Shown: positions 8,892 to 11,316 of the stretch, one piece after another | Position numbering within the stretch: the stretch's first letter is position 1 | Layout: every line of letters begins with the position of its first letter | From: an uncultured Paracoccaceae bacterium | Lineage (GTDB): Bacteria; Pseudomonadota; Alphaproteobacteria; Rhodobacterales; Rhodobacteraceae | Length of the DNA: 11,316 nucleotides | Direction of reading: 5' to 3' | Assembly: GCA_913054485.1 (NCBI GenBank) | Contig: CAJXHQ010000050.1 | Coordinates: 1 to 11,316 of the forward strand | The notes under the pieces: model-generated | What the model was told of the DNA's origin: nothing | Seen by the model: only the letters and a program-made list of their open reading frames with translations | Databases searched by the model: none | Position numbers and translations under genes: made by a program

Positions 8892-8903
8892 GGGCTGCAG
8901 CCC
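8892..8903. promoter_or_regulatory. 12-bp perfect palindrome in the divergent CBS/kinase spacer
   Basis: GGGCTGCAGCCC is fully self-complementary and lies within the 258-base spacer (8754-9011) shared by the CBS gene and the hybrid kinase. The right part of the spacer (about 8940-9000) is clearly AT-rich and probably holds the kinase promoter, but no convincing -35/-10 pair could be assigned on either strand. The palindrome may be an operator. GC-rich self-complementary 12-mers also occur by chance. Confidence 0.25.
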
Positions 8904-9001
8904 AGCCGGAAAATTGAGCACTCTGGCAAGGTAAAGAGCTAAAACATGTATTTAAAACTACTATTTTTCTCCTGGTTGCTGCTAAGGTGATCAAATTAGA
9001 T

Positions 9002-9007
9002 AGGAAG
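9002..9007 (+). promoter_or_regulatory. Ribosome-binding site supporting a TTG start
   Basis: AGGAAG ends four bases before the TTG at 9012 (six from its AGGA core), the strongest Shine-Dalgarno match in the area. In-frame GTG codons at 9039 and 9045 have no comparable site close upstream, and the first ATG comes far later, inside the PAS/HisKA region. Confidence 0.6.
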
Positions 9008-9011
9008 CCTG

Positions 9012-10691
9012 TTGCATCGGGCCCGGAAAGCATCGGGTGTGCCAGTGAGTGAAGACAATATTTCAGACCGGTTTGACATTTTGAACGGCGTGGATCTGGC
9101 TGTTTTTGTACTGGAAATCGGGGCTGACGGGCTGCCGCGCTATGTCGCTATCAATGAACAAGGCCGGGCTTTGACCGGGTTCACGCGGCAGGACTACATC
9201 GGAAAAACGGCCCGAGAGCTTTTTGGCGGCGCCACGGGCGAACGCGCTTTTGCCCAGCAATGCCAGGTCGCCGCAAGCGGCCAGGAGGCGACCTATGAAA
9301 TCACCCTGCCTGCGGTACAGCGCTCCGCCTACCTCCAGACAACGCTGCGGCCCGTCTTCCGCGAGGACGGCACCCTGACTCACCTGGTCGGGTCTTCGGC
9401 GGATGTCACCTCCGAAAGGGAGCGCGACACCGCACTGCAACTGGCCAAAAGCGCCGTCCGCAAAGCGGAAGCGGCCAGCACGGCTAAAGAACAGTTTCTT
9501 GCCAATATGAGCCATGAAATCCGGACGCCGATGAATGGCATTCTGGGGGTGAGCGAATTGCTGAAGGAAACCGCACTGGACGATCAGCAGGCCCTGCTTG
9601 CCAATACCATCAGCAATTCGGCAGATGCCCTTCTTGATATCATCAACGATATTCTGGATTTCTCAAAAATTCAGGTGCAGGGCGTAACGCTCCACAACGA
9701 GCCATTTTCCCTGCGCGGTCTTGTGCAGGACACCGGAACGCTCCTATGGGCGCGCGCTGATTTCAAAGGGCTGGAGCTGAGGACGGAATACCCTGACGGC
9801 GTTCCCGTCCGTTTTACAGGCGATAAAAACAAAATCCGGCAGATCATTTTGAACTTGCTTGGAAATGCCATCAAATTCACGGACGCCGGATGGGTCACCT
9901 TGCGGGCAGATTATGACCGCGCGGATCCTGTGTTTCCGCTGCGCCTGTCCGTCATTGACACCGGCCCCGGCATCGATCCCTCCGAGAAATCGCGCATATT
10001 CGCTGCATTCGAGCAGGCCGACAGAACGCCGACCCGGCGTGCGGAAGGCACCGGGCTGGGGCTTGCTATAACGCAGGCTCTGGTGGAACGGATGGGCGGC
10101 AGGGTTGATGTCGAATCCCGTCTTGGCGAGGGATCTGCATTCACCGTGCGGCTGAACCTTCCGATTGCCTCAGCCGTGCCTTCCGCGAGCCGCGACGCCG
10201 CCGGCCAGCCTCCGTCAGGGCCCGCCGCTGTTATCCCGTCACCGTCCCGGGCCAGTGATACTGCCCCGCAGGGGCTGGCCCAGGCGGATGCTTCTGGCCC
10301 GCTGGCGGGCCTGAAGATCCTGGTCGCGGAAGATAACAAGACAAATCAGTTGCTTGTACAGAAAATCCTGGAGCCAACCGGTGCCGAATTGAAGTTTGTT
10401 TCGAACGGCCGGGACGCGGTTGAATACTACAAGAAGACCCCCAGCCCGATTGTTCTGATGGACCTGTCCATGCCATTTCTCGGCGGGCTGGACGCAACCC
10501 GGCAGATCCGAGCCTTCGAGGCAGAGAACCATTTGCCGCCTTGCCGGATCATTGCTCTCACAGCAAACGCCCGGCCAAGCGATTATGATGCCTGCACAGA
10601 AGCCGGCATGAACGCCTTCCTGACCAAGCCGTTTCGAAAGGCCGAACTCATGGCACAGGTCTGCCAGCCGGACGGCCCTGCCAGCGTGTAA
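9012..10691 (+). CDS. Soluble PAS hybrid histidine kinase with C-terminal receiver
   Basis: A 559-residue cytoplasmic sensor kinase with no membrane segment. A PAS domain (about 22-135) detects an unknown signal. A short helical linker (about 138-160) leads to HisKA with [15 protein letters not shown], phosphoacceptor His168. The ATPase domain has N-box N281/N285, G1 DTGPGI (316-321) and G2 GTGLGL (346-351). A Pro/Ala/Ser-rich linker (about 384-430) precedes a receiver with E440/D441, phosphoacceptor Asp484, Thr517 and Lys539. All key residues are present. The layout implies a His-Asp phosphorelay needing a separate phosphotransfer protein, and neither that nor a regulator gene lies nearby, so it is an orphan here. 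The lack of an HPt domain distinguishes it from ArcB/BarA-type kinases. The proposed TTG start implies modest translation. Its divergent neighbour is the CBS protein. Confidence 0.9.
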   Translation: MHRARKASGVPVSEDNISDRFDILNGVDLAVFVLEIGADGLPRYVAINEQGRALTGFTRQDYIGKTARELFGGATGERAFAQQCQVAASGQEATYEITLPAVQRSAYLQTTLRPVFREDGTLTHLVGSSADVTSERERDTALQLAKSAVRKAEAASTAKEQFLANMSHEIRTPMNGILGVSELLKETALDDQQALLANTISNSADALLDIINDILDFSKIQVQGVTLHNEPFSLRGLVQDTGTLLWARADFKGLELRTEYPDGVPVRFTGDKNKIRQIILNLLGNAIKFTDAGWVTLRADYDRADPVFPLRLSVIDTGPGIDPSEKSRIFAAFEQADRTPTRRAEGTGLGLAITQALVERMGGRVDVESRLGEGSAFTVRLNLPIASAVPSASRDAAGQPPSGPAAVIPSPSRASDTAPQGLAQADASGPLAGLKILVAEDNKTNQLLVQKILEPTGAELKFVSNGRDAVEYYKKTPSPIVLMDLSMPFLGGLDATRQIRAFEAENHLPPCRIIALTANARPSDYDACTEAGMNAFLTKPFRKAELMAQVCQPDGPASV

Positions 10692-10805
10692 CGCCGGACA
10701 GACCGGCAAGCGGCATTCAGGGCCAAAAGGCAGCTATTGGCGGCATCATCCCCAATCCGAACCCTGACGGAAAACACGCATTCCGCAGGTATCTTTTCCG
10801 CGCAA

Positions 10806-10854
10806 ATGCCGCCCCCAGACAGAAAAATGCCGCCCGCCGCCTTTCCCCTGCCGC
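10806..10854 (+). repeat. TGCCGC hexamers at exact 21-bp spacing upstream of the corrinoid activator
   Basis: TGCCGC starts at 10807, 10828 and 10849, each 21 bases apart, or two DNA helical turns. The first two copies are part of an 11-base direct repeat, AAATGCCGCCC (10804-10814 and 10825-10835). The same hexamer occurs inverted at 10711-10716, 10740-10745 and 10871-10876, the last within TGTCGCGGCA (10867-10876), an imperfect dyad. All lie in the 213-base gap between the hybrid kinase and the ferredoxin-like gene, so face-of-helix operator sites are a reasonable reading. GC-rich hexamers do recur by chance, so function is unproven. Confidence 0.35.
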
Positions 10855-10904
10855 AAAACTCCATATTGTCGCGGCAGAATGCGGACTGAGAAGGCACTTC
10901 CGAA

Positions 10905-11316
10905 ATGAGCACCGATCCCCTCGTCGTCTTTACCCCCTCCGGCAAGCGGGGGAATTTCCCCGTCGGCACCCCTGTCCTCACCGCTGCACGGCAGCTGGGG
11001 GTGGATCTGGACTCGGTCTGTGGCGGCCGCGGGATCTGCTCGAAATGCCAGATCACGCCGTCCTACGGTGAGTTCCCGAAACACGGCGTCACCGTGGCCG
11101 AAGATGCGCTGAGCGAATGGAACAAGGTCGAGCAGCGCTATGACGACAAACGGGGACTGACGGCGGGCCGCCGGCTCGGCTGTCAGGCGACCGTTCAGGG
11201 TGATGTAGTGATTGACGTGCCGGCCGAAAGCCAGGTGCACAGGCAGGTTGTCCGCAAACGGGCCGAGGCGCGCGACATCACCATGAACCCCTCAACCCGG
11301 CTGTTCTATGTCGAGG
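10905..11316 (+). CDS. [2Fe-2S] RamA-like corrinoid-activating ATPase, N-terminal part (runs off the window)
   Basis: Only the first 137 residues are present, and the frame is open to the window edge. An N-terminal plant-type ferredoxin domain carries CGGRGICSKC and LGCQ, giving cluster ligands Cys39, Cys45, Cys48 and Cys93. This arrangement at the start of a longer protein is typical of RamA-like reductive activators, in which an ASKHA-type ATPase domain (the former DUF4445) follows. Such proteins use ATP to reduce inactivated Co(II) corrinoid proteins back to Co(I), and in roseobacters they often sit with corrinoid methyltransferases acting on methylamines, betaines or methoxy compounds. 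The ATG at 10905 has AAGG ten bases upstream. The ATPase part lies beyond the window, so a shorter ferredoxin cannot be strictly excluded, although the sequence past residue 105 continues as in the long family. Confidence 0.85.
   Translation, partial: MSTDPLVVFTPSGKRGNFPVGTPVLTAARQLGVDLDSVCGGRGICSKCQITPSYGEFPKHGVTVAEDALSEWNKVEQRYDDKRGLTAGRRLGCQATVQGDVVIDVPAESQVHRQVVRKRAEARDITMNPSTRLFYVE

Noticed and set aside
10693..10707. GCCGG-ACAGA-CCGGC hairpin just after the hybrid kinase stop.
   Set aside because: The stem is five pairs with no T-run. Its position is suggestive, but evidence is not enough for a terminator call.
10746..11240. Minus-strand open frame overlapping the intergenic gap and the ferredoxin-like gene.
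   Set aside because: The plus strand carries the four-cysteine [2Fe-2S] motif; the antisense frame has no domain and no ribosome-binding site.

Overview
The window looks like ordinary chromosome from a GC-rich marine alphaproteobacterium of the Rhodobacteraceae/Roseobacter group. The clues are a CckA-type hybrid kinase preceded by a perfect CtrA box, a small sulfotransferase-like P-loop protein and a stand-alone Hint-domain protein of kinds common in that group, and a RamA-like corrinoid activator. No rRNA, tRNA, CRISPR array, transposase or phage gene was seen, and no gene-free stretch exceeds 300 bases.

Layout. Bases 1-122 are an AT-richer upstream segment, possibly holding the tail of another gene. 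A small sulfotransferase-like gene (123-716, +) runs convergently into a same-strand minus block read from right to left: guaB (5795-4347), an RsmB/NOP-type RNA cytosine methyltransferase (4310-3132) and cckA (3039-733). guaB and the methyltransferase are 36 bases apart and probably co-transcribed. cckA is set off by 92 bases that hold TTAA-N7-TTAA, so it probably has its own CtrA-responsive promoter. Divergent from guaB is a CaiB/BaiF-family CoA-transferase (5979-7133, +), followed by a Hint-domain protein (7244-8290, +) with an 18-bp dyad and a near-consensus CtrA box in its leader. A GC-rich hairpin lies between that gene and a convergent two-CBS-domain protein (8753-8325, -). A soluble PAS hybrid histidine kinase with a TTG start (9012-10691, +) is divergent from the CBS gene. 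The window ends inside a [2Fe-2S] RamA-like corrinoid-activating protein (10905 onward, +), whose 213-base upstream gap carries TGCCGC hexamers at exact 21-bp spacing.

How the genes fit together. guaB makes XMP for guanine nucleotides and the RNA methyltransferase modifies RNA, so that pair is growth housekeeping. CckA heads the CckA-ChpT-CtrA phosphorelay, and the CtrA box in front of it suggests a feedback loop. The second hybrid kinase, the CBS protein, the CoA-transferase and the Hint protein have no obvious shared pathway. The right edge probably opens into a corrinoid-dependent methyltransferase locus. I found no clear undescribed multi-gene system. The points most worth checking are the regulatory motifs at 3090-3104, 7179-7211 and 10806-10876, and the Hint protein.
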